A stretch of 64,000 nucleotides of DNA from Allobosea sp. CS1GBMeth4. GTDB taxonomy: Bacteria > Pseudomonadota > Alphaproteobacteria > Rhizobiales > Beijerinckiaceae. The stretch spans positions 186,001-250,000 of the forward strand of contig NZ_FYAS01000030.1 of NCBI RefSeq assembly GCF_900185715.1, in the 5' to 3' direction. Both the position numbers and the translations under genes were made by a program. Position 1 is the first letter of the stretch. Each line of letters opens with the position of its first letter. Shown piece by piece: positions 36,521 to 45,880 of the stretch. Below the pieces are notes generated by a model. It searched no databases, was not told the DNA's origin, and saw only the letters and a program-made list of their open reading frames with translations.

Positions 36521-36937
36521 ATGCCGCTGACGATCGGGATGATCGCCCATGACCGCAAGAAGCCGGAGCTGGCGCAATGGGCGAGCGACCATGCCGAGCT
36601 GATCGCGCCGCACCGCATCGTCGCGACCGCCACCACCGGCCAGGTACTGAAGGAGGCCATGCCCGATCTGGATATCCGCCTGGTCAAGAGCGGCCCGCTC
36701 GGCGGCGATCAGCAGATCGGCGCGATGATCGCGCAGGGCGAACTCGACGCGCTGATCTTCTTCCCGGACCCGCTGCAGGCCCAGCCGCACGATGTCGACG
36801 TCAAGGCGCTGCTGCGGCTGGTGCTGGTCTACGATATCCCCGCCGCCTTCAGCCCGCGTACCGCGACCGCGCTGGCGCAATCGGGGCTGCTGAGGGGGCA
36901 GTCGGACCCGACCGGGCCGGAACAAGCCGGCCGGTGA
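36521..36937 (+). CDS. mgsA: Methylglyoxal synthase
   Basis: A 138-residue enzyme that converts dihydroxyacetone phosphate to methylglyoxal and phosphate, a bypass when sugar phosphates accumulate. Key parts are IGMIAHDRKKPEL, TTGQVLKEA, VKSGPLGGDQQIGAMI with the catalytic Asp, and LIFFPDPLQAQPHDVDVKALLRL. GAGGAGGCGAGG directly before ATG 36521 sets this start over an upstream ATG at 36491. Its place behind a sugar-operon LacI gene suggests a link to sugar influx. Confidence 0.93.
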   Translation: MPLTIGMIAHDRKKPELAQWASDHAELIAPHRIVATATTGQVLKEAMPDLDIRLVKSGPLGGDQQIGAMIAQGELDALIFFPDPLQAQPHDVDVKALLRLVLVYDIPAAFSPRTATALAQSGLLRGQSDPTGPEQAGR

Positions 36938-37007
36938 GCCGTCTCTCCCTCCGAGAGGCAGGACATCCCCGCCTCGGAGCGTCGCATTGCCGGAATAGGG
37001 ACCGCCG

Positions 37008-38324
37008 ATGAGCACATCGCATCATGTCGTGGTGATCGGCGGCGGCTTCGCCGGGCTCGAGACCGTGCACCGCCTGGCGGGCGCCGACACGCGCATCACC
37101 ATCGTCGACCGTCGCAATCACCATCTCTTCCAGCCGCTGCTCTATCAGGTCGCCACCGCCTCGCTCGCGACCTCCGAGATCGCCTGGCCGATCCGTCACC
37201 TGTTCCGGCGGCGCCGGGACGTGACGACGCTGCTCGCCGAGGTCTCCGGCGTCGACGCCGCCAGGCGCGAGGTCGCGCTCTCGACCGGCGAGACGCTGCA
37301 CTACGATACGCTCGTCGTCGCCACCGGGGCGACCCACGCCTATTTCGGCCATGACGACTGGGAGCCGCACGCGCCCGGCCTGAAGACGCTGGAGGACGCG
37401 ACGACGGTCCGCCGGCGCATCCTCGTCGCCTTCGAGCGCGCCGAGGCGGAAACCGATCCCGCGCGCCGCGCGGCCCTGCTCACCTTCGTCGTCATCGGCG
37501 CCGGCCCGACCGGGGTCGAGCTCGCCGGCACGATCGCGGAACTGGCCCGCGCGACCTTGCCGGGCGATTTCCGCCGGATCGACACCCGCTCGAGCCGGGT
37601 CGTCCTGGTCGAGGCGGGCCCGCGCATCCTGCCCAGCTTCGACGCGACCCTCGCGGCCTATGCGCATCGCGAACTCCAGCGCATCGGCGTCGAGGTCCGC
37701 ACCGGCGTCCCGGTCACGGCCTGCGGTCCGGAGGGCGTCGTGATCGGCGAGGAAGGCCTGCCGGCGGCGACGGTGATCTGGGCGGCCGGCGTGCGCGCCT
37801 CGCCGGCCGGCGCCTGGCTCGATGCGCCGATGGACCGGGCCGGCCGCGTCCGCGTCGAGGCCGACCTGACCTTGCCGGCCCGGCCGGAGATCTTCGTGAT
37901 CGGCGACACGGCGAGCGTGACGGACCAGGACGGCAGGCCGGTTCCCGGCATCGCGCCCGCCGCCAAGCAGCAGGGCCGCCATGTCGCCGCGACGATCCGG
38001 CGGCGGCTGGCGGGCGACGCCGCGCCCAGGCCCTTCGCCTACAGCCATGCCGGCAGCCTCGCCACCATCGGCAAGCGCGTCGCGATCATCGATTTCGGCC
38101 GGGTGAAGCTGAAGGGTTGGCTCGCCTGGTGGCTCTGGGGCCTGGCGCACATCTATTTCCTGATCGGCGTGCGCAACCGGCTCAGCGTCGCGCTGAGCTG
38201 GCTCTGGATCCATGTCCGGGATCAGCGCAGCGCCCGCCTGATCACCCAGCGCGACGTGAGGCAGGCAGACCCGGGCAGGACCGGGCGGAGCGAGCCGGCG
38301 CCCTCGGTTTCGGCGCCGGGCTGA
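37008..38324 (+). CDS. NAD(P)/FAD-dependent oxidoreductase, type II NADH dehydrogenase-like
   Basis: A 438-residue NDH-2 family flavoprotein. The FAD-binding motif is VVVIGGGFAGLETVHRL, followed by NHHLFQPLLYQVATASL. The NADH-binding motif is VVIGAGPTGVELAGTIAEL, and the second FAD motif is IFVIGDTASV. AAKQQGRHVA is the quinone-site signature, and a hydrophobic C-terminal patch (LAWWLWGLAHIYFLIGVRNRL) anchors it to the membrane. It probably passes electrons from NADH to quinone without pumping protons. Confidence 0.92.
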   Translation: MSTSHHVVVIGGGFAGLETVHRLAGADTRITIVDRRNHHLFQPLLYQVATASLATSEIAWPIRHLFRRRRDVTTLLAEVSGVDAARREVALSTGETLHYDTLVVATGATHAYFGHDDWEPHAPGLKTLEDATTVRRRILVAFERAEAETDPARRAALLTFVVIGAGPTGVELAGTIAELARATLPGDFRRIDTRSSRVVLVEAGPRILPSFDATLAAYAHRELQRIGVEVRTGVPVTACGPEGVVIGEEGLPAATVIWAAGVRASPAGAWLDAPMDRAGRVRVEADLTLPARPEIFVIGDTASVTDQDGRPVPGIAPAAKQQGRHVAATIRRRLAGDAAPRPFAYSHAGSLATIGKRVAIIDFGRVKLKGWLAWWLWGLAHIYFLIGVRNRLSVALSWLWIHVRDQRSARLITQRDVRQADPGRTGRSEPAPSVSAPG

Positions 38325-38335
38325 GCTTTGGCGTC

Positions 38336-39217
38336 ATGTTCGACCGATTCACCCTCGACTACGCCGAGACGCCCGAAGCCAGGCTCCGCTTCCGGGCCGG
38401 CGGCAGCGGTCCGCCGCTTCTGCTGCTCCACGGACATCCACGCACGCACACGACCTGGCACCGCGTCGCGCCGCTGCTGGCCAGGTCCTTCACCGTCGTC
38501 TGCCCCGACCTGCGGGGGTTCGGCCTCTCCAGCAAGCCGCCGGACACCCCCGATCACGCCGGCTCGTCGAAGCGGGCCAAGGCCCGCGACTGCGTCGCGC
38601 TGATGCGCGCGCTCGGCTTCCCGCGCTTCGCCATCGTCGGCCATGACCGCGGCGCCTACACCGCCTTCCGCACGGCGATGGACCATCGCGATTCGATCGC
38701 GGCGCTCGCCGTGCTCGACGGCGTGCCGATCCTCGAGGCCCTGGAGCGCTGCGGCGAGACCTTCGCCCGCAGATGGTGGCACTGGTTCTTCTTCGCCCAG
38801 CCCGAAAAGCCCGAGCGCGCCATCCTCGCCGATCCCGACGCCTGGTACGGCGGCTCGCCGGCGGCGATGGGCGCGGGGAACTATCGCGATTTCCAGCGCG
38901 CGATCCATAATCCCGAGACGGTCCACGGCATGCTCGAGGACTATCGCGCCGGGCTCGGCATCGACCGCCGCCACGACGAGGAGGACCGGCGCCTGGGCCG
39001 GCAGGTGCAATGTCCGACGCTCTGCCTGTGGTCCAGCCGCGACGATCTCGAGACGCTCTATGGCGACGTGCTGGCGGTCTGGCGGCCCTGGGCGCCGGAC
39101 CTGCGCGGCGGCGTCATCGAAAGCGGACACCACATGGCCGAGGAGGCGCCGGAGCAGCTGGCCGCGGCGCTGTCGAGCTTCCTCGGCGAGATCGGCTACG
39201 GCGCGCCGGTCAGATAG
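38336..39217 (+). CDS. Alpha/beta hydrolase, fluoroacetate/haloacetate dehalogenase-like
   Basis: A 293-residue alpha/beta hydrolase. The nucleophile is Asp (D104 in [13 protein letters not shown]), as in dehalogenases, not Ser. The halide-site pattern [11 protein letters not shown] (residues 146-155) and the late catalytic His in [13 protein letters not shown] match the haloacetate dehalogenase family. ATG 38336 is chosen because upstream sequence belongs to the preceding gene. The 3' end overlaps the opposing pgi gene by 22 bases. Confidence 0.88.
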   Translation: MFDRFTLDYAETPEARLRFRAGGSGPPLLLLHGHPRTHTTWHRVAPLLARSFTVVCPDLRGFGLSSKPPDTPDHAGSSKRAKARDCVALMRALGFPRFAIVGHDRGAYTAFRTAMDHRDSIAALAVLDGVPILEALERCGETFARRWWHWFFFAQPEKPERAILADPDAWYGGSPAAMGAGNYRDFQRAIHNPETVHGMLEDYRAGLGIDRRHDEEDRRLGRQVQCPTLCLWSSRDDLETLYGDVLAVWRPWAPDLRGGVIESGHHMAEEAPEQLAAALSSFLGEIGYGAPVR

Positions 39218-40827
39218 CGCGCCAGCCCCGCGGTCGAGGAATCATGCGCCTCCGGCGAGGCCTTGCCCTCGATCACCGGCAGCAGCGCCGTCGCCAGCTC
39301 CTTGCCGAGCTCGACGCCCCACTGGTCGAAGGCGTTGATGTCGAACACCGCCGCCTCGACGAAGACGCGGTGCTCGTAGAGCGCGATCAGCCGCCCGAGC
39401 GTGAACGGGTCGAGCTTGCGATAGGCGATGGTCACACTCGGCCGGTTGCCGGGGAAGACCTTGTGCGGCGCGAGCTGCTCGACCGCCTCGGGCGACAGCC
39501 CCTGCCCGGCGAGCTGCGCCTTGGCCTCCTCCAGGGTGCGCCCCTTCATCATCGCCTCGCTCTGGGCGAGGCAGTTGGCCAGCAGCAGACGGTGCTGATG
39601 GGCGAGCTCCGGCTCATGCCCCTCCGCGGCGACCAGGAACTCGCAGGGGATGATGTCGGTGCCCTGATGCAGCAGCTGGAAGAAGGCGTGCTGGCCGTTG
39701 GTGCCGGGCTCGCCCCAGACCAGCGGGCCCGTCGGCCGCGTCACGGCGCCGCCCGCCTTGTGCACGCGCTTGCCGTTCGACTCCATGTCGAGCTGCTGCA
39801 GATAGGCCGGCAGCCGCGCAAGGCGCTGATCGTAAGGAAGAACCGCGCGCGCGGGATAGCCGCAGCTCTCGCGGTGCCAGAGCCCGATCAGACCGAGCAG
39901 CACCGGCAGGTTGCGAGCGAGCGGGGCGCTGCGGAAATGCTCGTCCATCGCATGGGCGCCGGCGAGGAAGGCGCGGAAGTTCTCCGAGCCGACGGCGATC
40001 ATCACCGGCAGGCCGATCGCCGACCAGACCGAATAGCGCCCGCCGACCCAGTCCCAGAAGCCGAAGATGCGGTCGGGCGCGATGCCGAAGGCGGCGACCT
40101 TGTCGAGCGCGGTCGAGACCGCGGCGAAATGCCGGCCGACGGCCGCCTCCCCGAGCGCGCCGGCGATCCAGCGTCGCGCCGTCGCGGCGTTGGTCATGGT
40201 CTCGATCGTGGTGAAGGTCTTCGACGCCACGATCACGAGCGTCCGCGCCGGGTCGAGCCTCGCCAGCGTGTCGGCGATATGGGCGCCGTCGACATTGGAG
40301 ACGTAGTGCAGGCGCGGGCCGTCATGATAGGGCGCCAGCGCCAGCGTCGCCATCACCGGGCCGAGATCGGAGCCGCCGATGCCGATATTCACGACGTCGC
40401 TGAAGCGGCCGCCATCGGCCGCCGCGATCGCGCCGCCACGGATGCCCTCGGCGAAGGCGGACATCCGCGCCAGCGTCGCTCTCACCTCGGGCATGACGTC
40501 GACGCCGCCGACCATCACCGGCCGGTCCGACTGGTTGCGCAGCGCCGTGTGCAGGACGGCGCGACCTTCGGTCGTGTTGATCGGCTCGCCGGCGAACATG
40601 GCGTCGCGCTTGGCCGCGACCTCGGCCGCCTCGGCGAGGGCCAGCAGCAGCCTCATCGTCTCGGCGCTCACCGCCGTCTTGGAATAGTCGAGCAGGAGAT
40701 CGTCGAGCCGGGCCGAGAAGCCGGCGAAGCGTTGCGGGTCGGCGGCGAAGATCTCGCGCAGGTGCTGCGCGACGGTTCGGGTGCGGTGCGCGGAAAGATC
40801 CGCCCAGGCCTTCTCCAGCACGATCAT
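39196..40827 (-). CDS. pgi: Glucose-6-phosphate isomerase
   Basis: A 543-residue glycolytic isomerase. Signature segments are [68 protein letters not shown] and [13 protein letters not shown]. The catalytic Glu and His lie in the [10 protein letters not shown] region. It starts MIVLEKAW. A 110-base gap upstream shows no gene. It is convergent with the dehalogenase-like gene, sharing 22 bases of coding sequence. Confidence 0.97.
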   Translation of the reverse strand: MIVLEKAWADLSAHRTRTVAQHLREIFAADPQRFAGFSARLDDLLLDYSKTAVSAETMRLLLALAEAAEVAAKRDAMFAGEPINTTEGRAVLHTALRNQSDRPVMVGGVDVMPEVRATLARMSAFAEGIRGGAIAAADGGRFSDVVNIGIGGSDLGPVMATLALAPYHDGPRLHYVSNVDGAHIADTLARLDPARTLVIVASKTFTTIETMTNAATARRWIAGALGEAAVGRHFAAVSTALDKVAAFGIAPDRIFGFWDWVGGRYSVWSAIGLPVMIAVGSENFRAFLAGAHAMDEHFRSAPLARNLPVLLGLIGLWHRESCGYPARAVLPYDQRLARLPAYLQQLDMESNGKRVHKAGGAVTRPTGPLVWGEPGTNGQHAFFQLLHQGTDIIPCEFLVAAEGHEPELAHQHRLLLANCLAQSEAMMKGRTLEEAKAQLAGQGLSPEAVEQLAPHKVFPGNRPSVTIAYRKLDPFTLGRLIALYEHRVFVEAAVFDINAFDQWGVELGKELATALLPVIEGKASPEAHDSSTAGLARYLTGAP

Positions 40828-40937
40828 TCTCCGTGGCGATTGCGATCGGCCGCCGTGGCGGCAAGCCGGGGTAGCATACCGATGGCGGCGTGGTCACGGC
40901 AGCGGGCGGAAGGGGGTAGCCATGCGCGCGCCGAGCC

Positions 40938-41891
40938 TCAGGCAGGATCGACCAGCTTCGACCTCACCTCGGAGGCGCAGGGCGGGTCGGCGCCGTGACG
41001 GCCGACCGTGATCGCAGCCGCGGTCGCGGCATAGGCCAGCAGTTCCCGCAAGGCGGAGAGATCGAGCGCGGCGACGGTGTCGAGGCCGAGGCGGCCCGTC
41101 TGCGAGAGGCGGGCCAGCAGCGCGGCATGGAAGCTGTCGCCCGCGCCGACCGTGTCGCGGACGGCGACGGGCCGCGCGGCCAGCTCGACTTGCCCGGCGG
41201 CGCAGAAGCCGACCGCCCCTTCCGCCCCGCGCGTGATCACCACCAGCTTCGCGCCGAGGCCCAGCCAGTAGGCGGCCGCGTCCTGCAGCGACAGCCTTCC
41301 GCCCCAGGCGATCCGGACATCCTCCTCGCTCGCCTTGACGATGGTGGCGACGCGGTAGAAGCGCTCGGCGGCACGCGCCCATAGCGCCATGTCCGGCACC
41401 ACGCCCGGCCGCAGGTTCGGATCGACGCTGATCGCGAGACGGCCCTGCTCGCGCACCGCGAGCAGGGCGAGCGTCGAGCCCGTCGGCTCGACCGCCATGC
41501 TGTAGGAGCCGAAGCTGAGCGCCTCCACCTCCGGCGGCAAGGCCGCCGGCAGATCCGCCGGCATCAGGAACCGGTCGGCGGCGCCCTCGCCGTGGAAACC
41601 GTAGCTCGGCTGGCCGTCCGCACCCGTCGCGACGGCCGAGATGGTGGAGAGCCGGTCGCTGCGGGCGATGAAGCGGGTCTCGACACCCTCCTGCCGCAGG
41701 CGCTCGGCCAGCATCGCGCCGATACCGTCGCGCGAGATCGCGCCCAGGAAGCCGGCCGGCACGCCGAGCCGCGCCAGGCCGATCGCGACATTGAAGGGCG
41801 AGCCTCCGGCGACGGCCCGGCCGGCCATCTGCGCGCCCTCGGGCGGATCGAGGAAGAGGTCGACCAGCGCCTCGCCGCAGACCAGGATCAT
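40938..41891 (-). CDS. PfkB-family carbohydrate kinase, fructokinase-like
   Basis: A 317-residue ribokinase-fold sugar kinase. It shows the first signature GGSPFNVAIGLARLGVPAGF and the C-terminal ATP/anion-hole signature VRDTVGAGDSFHAALLARL with the catalytic Asp. SVDPNLRPGVVPD fits fructokinases of this class. Its ATG overlaps the stop of the IclR gene, forming an IclR-kinase operon. Fructose is likely, but 2-keto-sugars are also possible. Confidence 0.9.
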   Translation of the reverse strand: MILVCGEALVDLFLDPPEGAQMAGRAVAGGSPFNVAIGLARLGVPAGFLGAISRDGIGAMLAERLRQEGVETRFIARSDRLSTISAVATGADGQPSYGFHGEGAADRFLMPADLPAALPPEVEALSFGSYSMAVEPTGSTLALLAVREQGRLAISVDPNLRPGVVPDMALWARAAERFYRVATIVKASEEDVRIAWGGRLSLQDAAAYWLGLGAKLVVITRGAEGAVGFCAAGQVELAARPVAVRDTVGAGDSFHAALLARLSQTGRLGLDTVAALDLSALRELLAYAATAAAITVGRHGADPPCASEVRSKLVDPA

Positions 41892-42733
41892 GCCATCACA
41901 CTCAGGCTGCGCGAAGGATGGCGCAAGGCGGCATCGAACGGATTGATCGTCGCGCCGAGGGTCGCGGCCTCCGCCTTGAGGATGGCGACGACGCCGGGCA
42001 GGCGCTCCGGGCGCAGCCGCTCCGCCAGGGTGCCGACGCTGAGCGCCGCGACGACCCGCCCCTGCGCGTCGAAGACCGGCACACCCAGGCCCGCCATGCC
42101 CGGGATCAGCCCGGTGTTGAGATTGACCCAGCCTTGCTCGCGGGCCTTCGCCAGCTCGACCCGCAGCGCCGCCTCGTCGAGAAAGCCGCGGTCGAGCAGG
42201 CGCGGCACGTTGAAGCGGATCACCGCCTCGCGCTCGGCCTCGGGCAGATGCGCGAGGATGGCGAGGCTCCCCTGCCCCAGCCCGAGCGGCACCTTGCCGC
42301 CGATATCGCCGGTGAAGGAGCGGATCGGGAACGGCCCCTCGATCCGGTCGAGGCAGACCGCGTCATAGCCGTTGCGGACGAGCAGGAAGATCGTGTCGGC
42401 CAGGGTCGCCGAGAGGCGCAGGAGCACCGGCTTGGCGAGGTCGCGCAGGCCGCCGGCCTGGCCGGCGCGCGCCGCCAGCACGAAGAAGTCGAGCGCCAGC
42501 CGGTAGCGCTTGCCGACCTGCTCGACGAAGCCCTCGGCGGCGAGGTCCTGCAAGGCGCGGTGCGCGGTCGGCTGGCTGCAGCCGGCCTGCTCGGCGAGAT
42601 CCTTCAGGCGGATCCCGCCGGTATCGGCTGCGCCGACCAGGCGCAGCAGACCGAGCGCCCGGCGCAGGCTCGACAAGGTTTCGGCGGATTCGGCCATCCG
42701 CGCAGCGTTAATCAGCAGCAAGGCATCAGGCAA
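41888..42733 (-). CDS. IclR-family transcriptional regulator (divergent from the dehydrogenase/ABC operon)
   Basis: A protein of up to 281 residues. The winged helix is LRRALGLLRLV...LKDLAEQAGCSQPTAHRALQDLAAEGFV. The IclR effector domain follows (DTIFLLVRNGYDAVCLDRIEG, LGVPVFDAQGRVVAALSVGTLAERL). An ATG at 42697 gives the family-typical N-terminus MAESAETLSS and leaves a 40-base leader after the direct-repeat sites upstream; the longer start at 42733 is kept because neither has a clear Shine-Dalgarno sequence. It is coupled to the kinase gene and divergent from the seven-gene importer/dehydrogenase operon. Confidence 0.9.
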   Translation of the reverse strand: MPDALLLINAARMAESAETLSSLRRALGLLRLVGAADTGGIRLKDLAEQAGCSQPTAHRALQDLAAEGFVEQVGKRYRLALDFFVLAARAGQAGGLRDLAKPVLLRLSATLADTIFLLVRNGYDAVCLDRIEGPFPIRSFTGDIGGKVPLGLGQGSLAILAHLPEAEREAVIRFNVPRLLDRGFLDEAALRVELAKAREQGWVNLNTGLIPGMAGLGVPVFDAQGRVVAALSVGTLAERLRPERLPGVVAILKAEAATLGATINPFDAALRHPSRSLSVMA

Positions 42734-42740
42734 GTAATTT

Positions 42741-42787
42741 CACATATCGGAATTCACGGCATAAAAATTCTCATATCCGGAATTACT
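42741..42787. promoter_or_regulatory. Candidate IclR binding sites in the divergent promoter
   Basis: Near-direct repeats CACATATCGGAATTCA (42741-42756) and TCATATCCGGAATTAC (42771-42786) lie three helical turns apart in an AT-rich patch between the IclR gene and the importer operon. Confidence 0.5.
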
Positions 42788-42877
42788 GATTGACGGCGGT
42801 GGGGAGGCCCGGATTCTGGCCGGCATACCGGCAAAAGACCCCGATGAGCGGGTGGGGCGAGCCAGGCGGGAGAGGTC

Positions 42878-43933
42878 ATGAGCTTCCTGAGGCTGGAGAA
42901 GCTGAGCAAGGTCTACGGCGATTTCACCGCCGCGCGCGACATCGACCTCAGCGTCGCCAGGGGCGAGTTCGTCTCGCTGCTCGGCCCCTCCGGCTGCGGC
43001 AAGACCACGACACTCCAGATGATCGCGGGCCTGGTCGAGCCGACCACCGGCACGATCACGCTCGACGGCCGCGACATCACCCGCGAGAAGCCGAACAGGC
43101 GCGGCCTCGGCATCGTCTTCCAGAGCTATGCGCTCTTCCCGCACATGACGGTCGCGCAGAATGTCGCCTTCGGCCTGGAGATGCGCAAGATCGCCAGGGC
43201 CGAGCGCGACGAGCGCGTCGCGACCATGCTCGGCCTCGTCCATCTCGGCGGCTTCGCCGAGCGCTATCCGCGCCAGCTCTCCGGCGGCCAGCGCCAGCGC
43301 GTCGCCATCGCCCGCGCGCTCGTCATCCAGCCGCCGGTGCTGCTGCTCGACGAGCCGCTCTCCAATCTCGACGCCAAATTGCGCGAGGAGATGCAGTTCG
43401 AATTGCGCCGCATCCAGCAGCGCGTCGGCACCACCACCATCATGGTGACGCACGACCAGGCCGAGGCGCTCTCGATCAGCGACCGCGTCGTGGTGATGGA
43501 GCAGGGCGCGATGACGCAGGTCGACGCGCCCTACCGGCTCTACGAGAACCCGGCGACGCCGTTCATCTCGTCCTTCGTCGGCAAGATGAACCGGCTCGAC
43601 GGCGTCTGGCGCAGCGGCGCGGCGGTCGTCGGCGGCATCGCCCTCCCGGCCGAGGCCGGCGGGCTCGCCGAAGGCCAGGCGATCGCGCTCTCGATCAGGC
43701 CCGAGAAGATCGCGCTGAGGGGCGAAGGCCGGGGCCGGCTCGACGGCACCATCGCCAACCGCTTTTTCCTCGGCAGCGCCTGGCTCTTCACGGTCGAGAC
43801 CGCCGCCGGGCCGATCCTGGTCTCGGCGCCGAACGACGGCGAGGAACCGGCCCGCGAGGGCGCCAGGGTCGGGCTCGACTGGGCTCCGGCGAGCCTGCGC
43901 ATCGAGCCGCTGGCGCAGGGAGCCGCGGCATGA
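42878..43933 (+). CDS. Polyamine/opine-type ABC transporter ATP-binding protein (PotA-like)
   Basis: A 351-residue ATPase. Walker A is GPSGCGKTTTLQMIAGL, the signature LSGGQRQRVAIARALVIQP, Walker B LLLDEPLSNLDAKLREEMQ, and the switch His in VTHDQAEAL. A C-terminal TOBE domain (ALSIRPEKIALRGE) follows. It is the first gene of a plus-strand operon with two permeases, a three-subunit dehydrogenase and a family-1 binding protein. AGGCGGGAGAGG precedes the ATG. Confidence 0.93.
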   Translation: MSFLRLEKLSKVYGDFTAARDIDLSVARGEFVSLLGPSGCGKTTTLQMIAGLVEPTTGTITLDGRDITREKPNRRGLGIVFQSYALFPHMTVAQNVAFGLEMRKIARAERDERVATMLGLVHLGGFAERYPRQLSGGQRQRVAIARALVIQPPVLLLDEPLSNLDAKLREEMQFELRRIQQRVGTTTIMVTHDQAEALSISDRVVVMEQGAMTQVDAPYRLYENPATPFISSFVGKMNRLDGVWRSGAAVVGGIALPAEAGGLAEGQAIALSIRPEKIALRGEGRGRLDGTIANRFFLGSAWLFTVETAAGPILVSAPNDGEEPAREGARVGLDWAPASLRIEPLAQGAAA

Positions 43934-44787
43934 GCGTCGGACGCTCCGCGGCGGCGCCGTACTGGCTGGTCGGGCCGGGCGCGCTGCTCTTCCTCGGGCT
44001 CGTCGTCCTGCCGCTCGTGCTGACGGTGATCCTCTCTTTCCACGTCTACGACCATGCCAGCGGCATCAGGAACGAGTTCACCCTCGCCCATTACCTCGCC
44101 GTGGTCAGCGACGACTATTATCTCGGCATCTTCTGGCGCACGCTCCGGCTCGCCGCCCTGACCACGCTGATCTGCGCCGTCATCGGCGCGCCCGAGGCCT
44201 ATATCCTGTCGCGGATGCGCGACCCCTGGCGCTCGGTGTTCCTGCTGGTGATCATCGGGCCGCTGCTGGTCTCGGTCGTGGTCCGCGCCTTCGGCTGGAG
44301 CATGCTGCTCGGCTCGACCGGGCTGGTGAACCAGGCCCTGCAGGCGTTCGGCCTCGGCAGCGTCCGCCTGCTCTATACCGAGACCGCGATCGTGATCGCG
44401 CTCGTCCACGTCATGCTGCCCTTCATGGTGATCCCGGTCTGGACCGCGCTGCAGAAGCTCGATCCGATGGTCGAGGCCGCCGCCTGGAGCCTCGGCGCTT
44501 CGCATTTCACGGCGCTGCGGAGGGTCGTGCTGCCGCAGGTCTCGCTCGGCATGCTCTCGGGCAGCCTGATCGTCTTCGGCCTCTCGGCCTCGGCCTTCGC
44601 CATCCCCGGCCTGCTCGGCGGGCGCCGGCTCAAGATGGCGGCGACGCTGGTCTACGACGAATACATGCACGAGCTGAACTGGCCGCTCGGCGCGACGATC
44701 GCGATCATCGTCCTGCTCGCCAACCTCGTGATCATGCTGGCCTATAACCGCGTCGTCGAGACGCGCGCCCGCAAGGCCCTGGGGTGA
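43930..44787 (+). CDS. ABC transporter permease (PotB-like)
   Basis: A 285-residue inner-membrane permease with six hydrophobic segments. The EAA loop reads EAAAWSLGASHFTALRRVVLPQVS, the spermidine/putrescine (PotB) pattern. The start ATG overlaps the ATPase stop (ATGA), which is why the longer open frame is not used. It forms the channel with the PotC-like protein next door. Confidence 0.93.
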   Translation: MSVGRSAAAPYWLVGPGALLFLGLVVLPLVLTVILSFHVYDHASGIRNEFTLAHYLAVVSDDYYLGIFWRTLRLAALTTLICAVIGAPEAYILSRMRDPWRSVFLLVIIGPLLVSVVVRAFGWSMLLGSTGLVNQALQAFGLGSVRLLYTETAIVIALVHVMLPFMVIPVWTALQKLDPMVEAAAWSLGASHFTALRRVVLPQVSLGMLSGSLIVFGLSASAFAIPGLLGGRRLKMAATLVYDEYMHELNWPLGATIAIIVLLANLVIMLAYNRVVETRARKALG

Positions 44788-45587
44788 GCGGAATGCACAG
44801 GAACGGCCCCGTCGCGCTCCTCTTCCATACGCTCGTCGTCGGCTTCGTGCTGGCGCCGCTGCTGGTGATCTGCCTCGTCGCCTTCACGCCGGAGAACACG
44901 CTCTCGATCCCGACCACCAGCGTCTCGCTGCGCTGGTTCGAGGCGATCTTCGCGCATCCGGACTTCGTCGCCTCCTTCGTCAACAGCCTGTGGCTGGCGA
45001 CGCTGGCCGCGACGCTCTCCGTCGCGATCTCGGTGCCGGCGGCGCTCGCCATCGACCGTTACGCCTTTCCCGGCCGCGACGCGCTGAACGCGCTGTTCCT
45101 CTCGCCGCTGATCATTCCGCATCTCGTGCTCGGCGTCGCCTTCCTGCGGCTGTTCGCGCTGATCGGCGGCACCGGCAGCTTCGGCTGGCTGGTGGCGAGC
45201 CATGTCGTGATCATCACGCCCTATGTGCTGCGGCTGGTGATGGCCGCCTTCACCGGGCTCGACCGCTCGGCCGAGCAGGCGGCGATGACGCTCGGCGCCT
45301 CGCACTGGACCGTGTTCCGCCGCGTCACCGCGCCGATGATCCTGCCCGGCATCACCGGCGGCTGGCTGCTCGCCTTCATCAACAGCTTCGACGAACTCAC
45401 CATGTCGATCTTCGTCACCTCGCCGCAGACCGTGACCCTGCCGGTGCGGATGTACATGTACGCGACCGAATCCATCGATCCGATGATGGCCGCCGTCTCG
45501 GCGCTGATGATCGCGCTGACCGCCGCCGCCATGCTGGTGCTCGACCGCGCCTTCGGCCTCGACAAGATCCTGGTCGGGCAGAAGTGA
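44784..45587 (+). CDS. ABC transporter permease (PotC-like)
   Basis: A 267-residue permease. The EAA loop is EQAAMTLGASHWTVFRRVTAPMILPG, followed by the PotC hallmark FINSFDELTMSIF. GTG 44784 overlaps the previous TGA (GTGA); ATG 44793 is an alternative three codons in. It partners the PotB-like permease. Confidence 0.93.
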   Translation: MSGMHRNGPVALLFHTLVVGFVLAPLLVICLVAFTPENTLSIPTTSVSLRWFEAIFAHPDFVASFVNSLWLATLAATLSVAISVPAALAIDRYAFPGRDALNALFLSPLIIPHLVLGVAFLRLFALIGGTGSFGWLVASHVVIITPYVLRLVMAAFTGLDRSAEQAAMTLGASHWTVFRRVTAPMILPGITGGWLLAFINSFDELTMSIFVTSPQTVTLPVRMYMYATESIDPMMAAVSALMIALTAAAMLVLDRAFGLDKILVGQK

Positions 45588-45589
45588 CC

Positions 45590-45880
45590 ATGCCGCTGCT
45601 GCGCCGCCTCGTCCGGGCCGACCATCCCGCCATCCCCTTCACCCTCGACGGCATCGCTTGCGAGGGCCGCGCCGGCGACACCGTCCTGACCGCGATCCTG
45701 ACCCGGGCCGAGCGGCTGCGCCTCAGCGAATTCTCGGCGTCGCCGCGCGCCGGCTTCTGCCAGATGGCCGCCTGCCAGGATTGCTGGGTCGTGCTCGAGA
45801 GCGGCGAGCGCCTGCGCGCCTGCTCGACCGCGCTCAGCCCCGGCATGCGCATCCTCACCCGTCGCGCGGGGGCGGCATGA
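45590..45880 (+). CDS. Small [2Fe-2S] subunit of an amine/imino-acid dehydrogenase
   Basis: A 96-residue ferredoxin-like protein. The cluster ligands are Cys57-x4-Cys62-x2-Cys65-x12-Cys78 (GFCQMAACQDCWVVL, RACSTA), as in the gamma subunits of opine oxidase, HcnA-type and D-hydroxyproline dehydrogenases. ATG 45590 is chosen over a GTG two codons earlier that overlaps the permease stop. It probably carries electrons between the two flavoprotein subunits encoded next. Confidence 0.88.
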   Translation: MPLLRRLVRADHPAIPFTLDGIACEGRAGDTVLTAILTRAERLRLSEFSASPRAGFCQMAACQDCWVVLESGERLRACSTALSPGMRILTRRAGAA

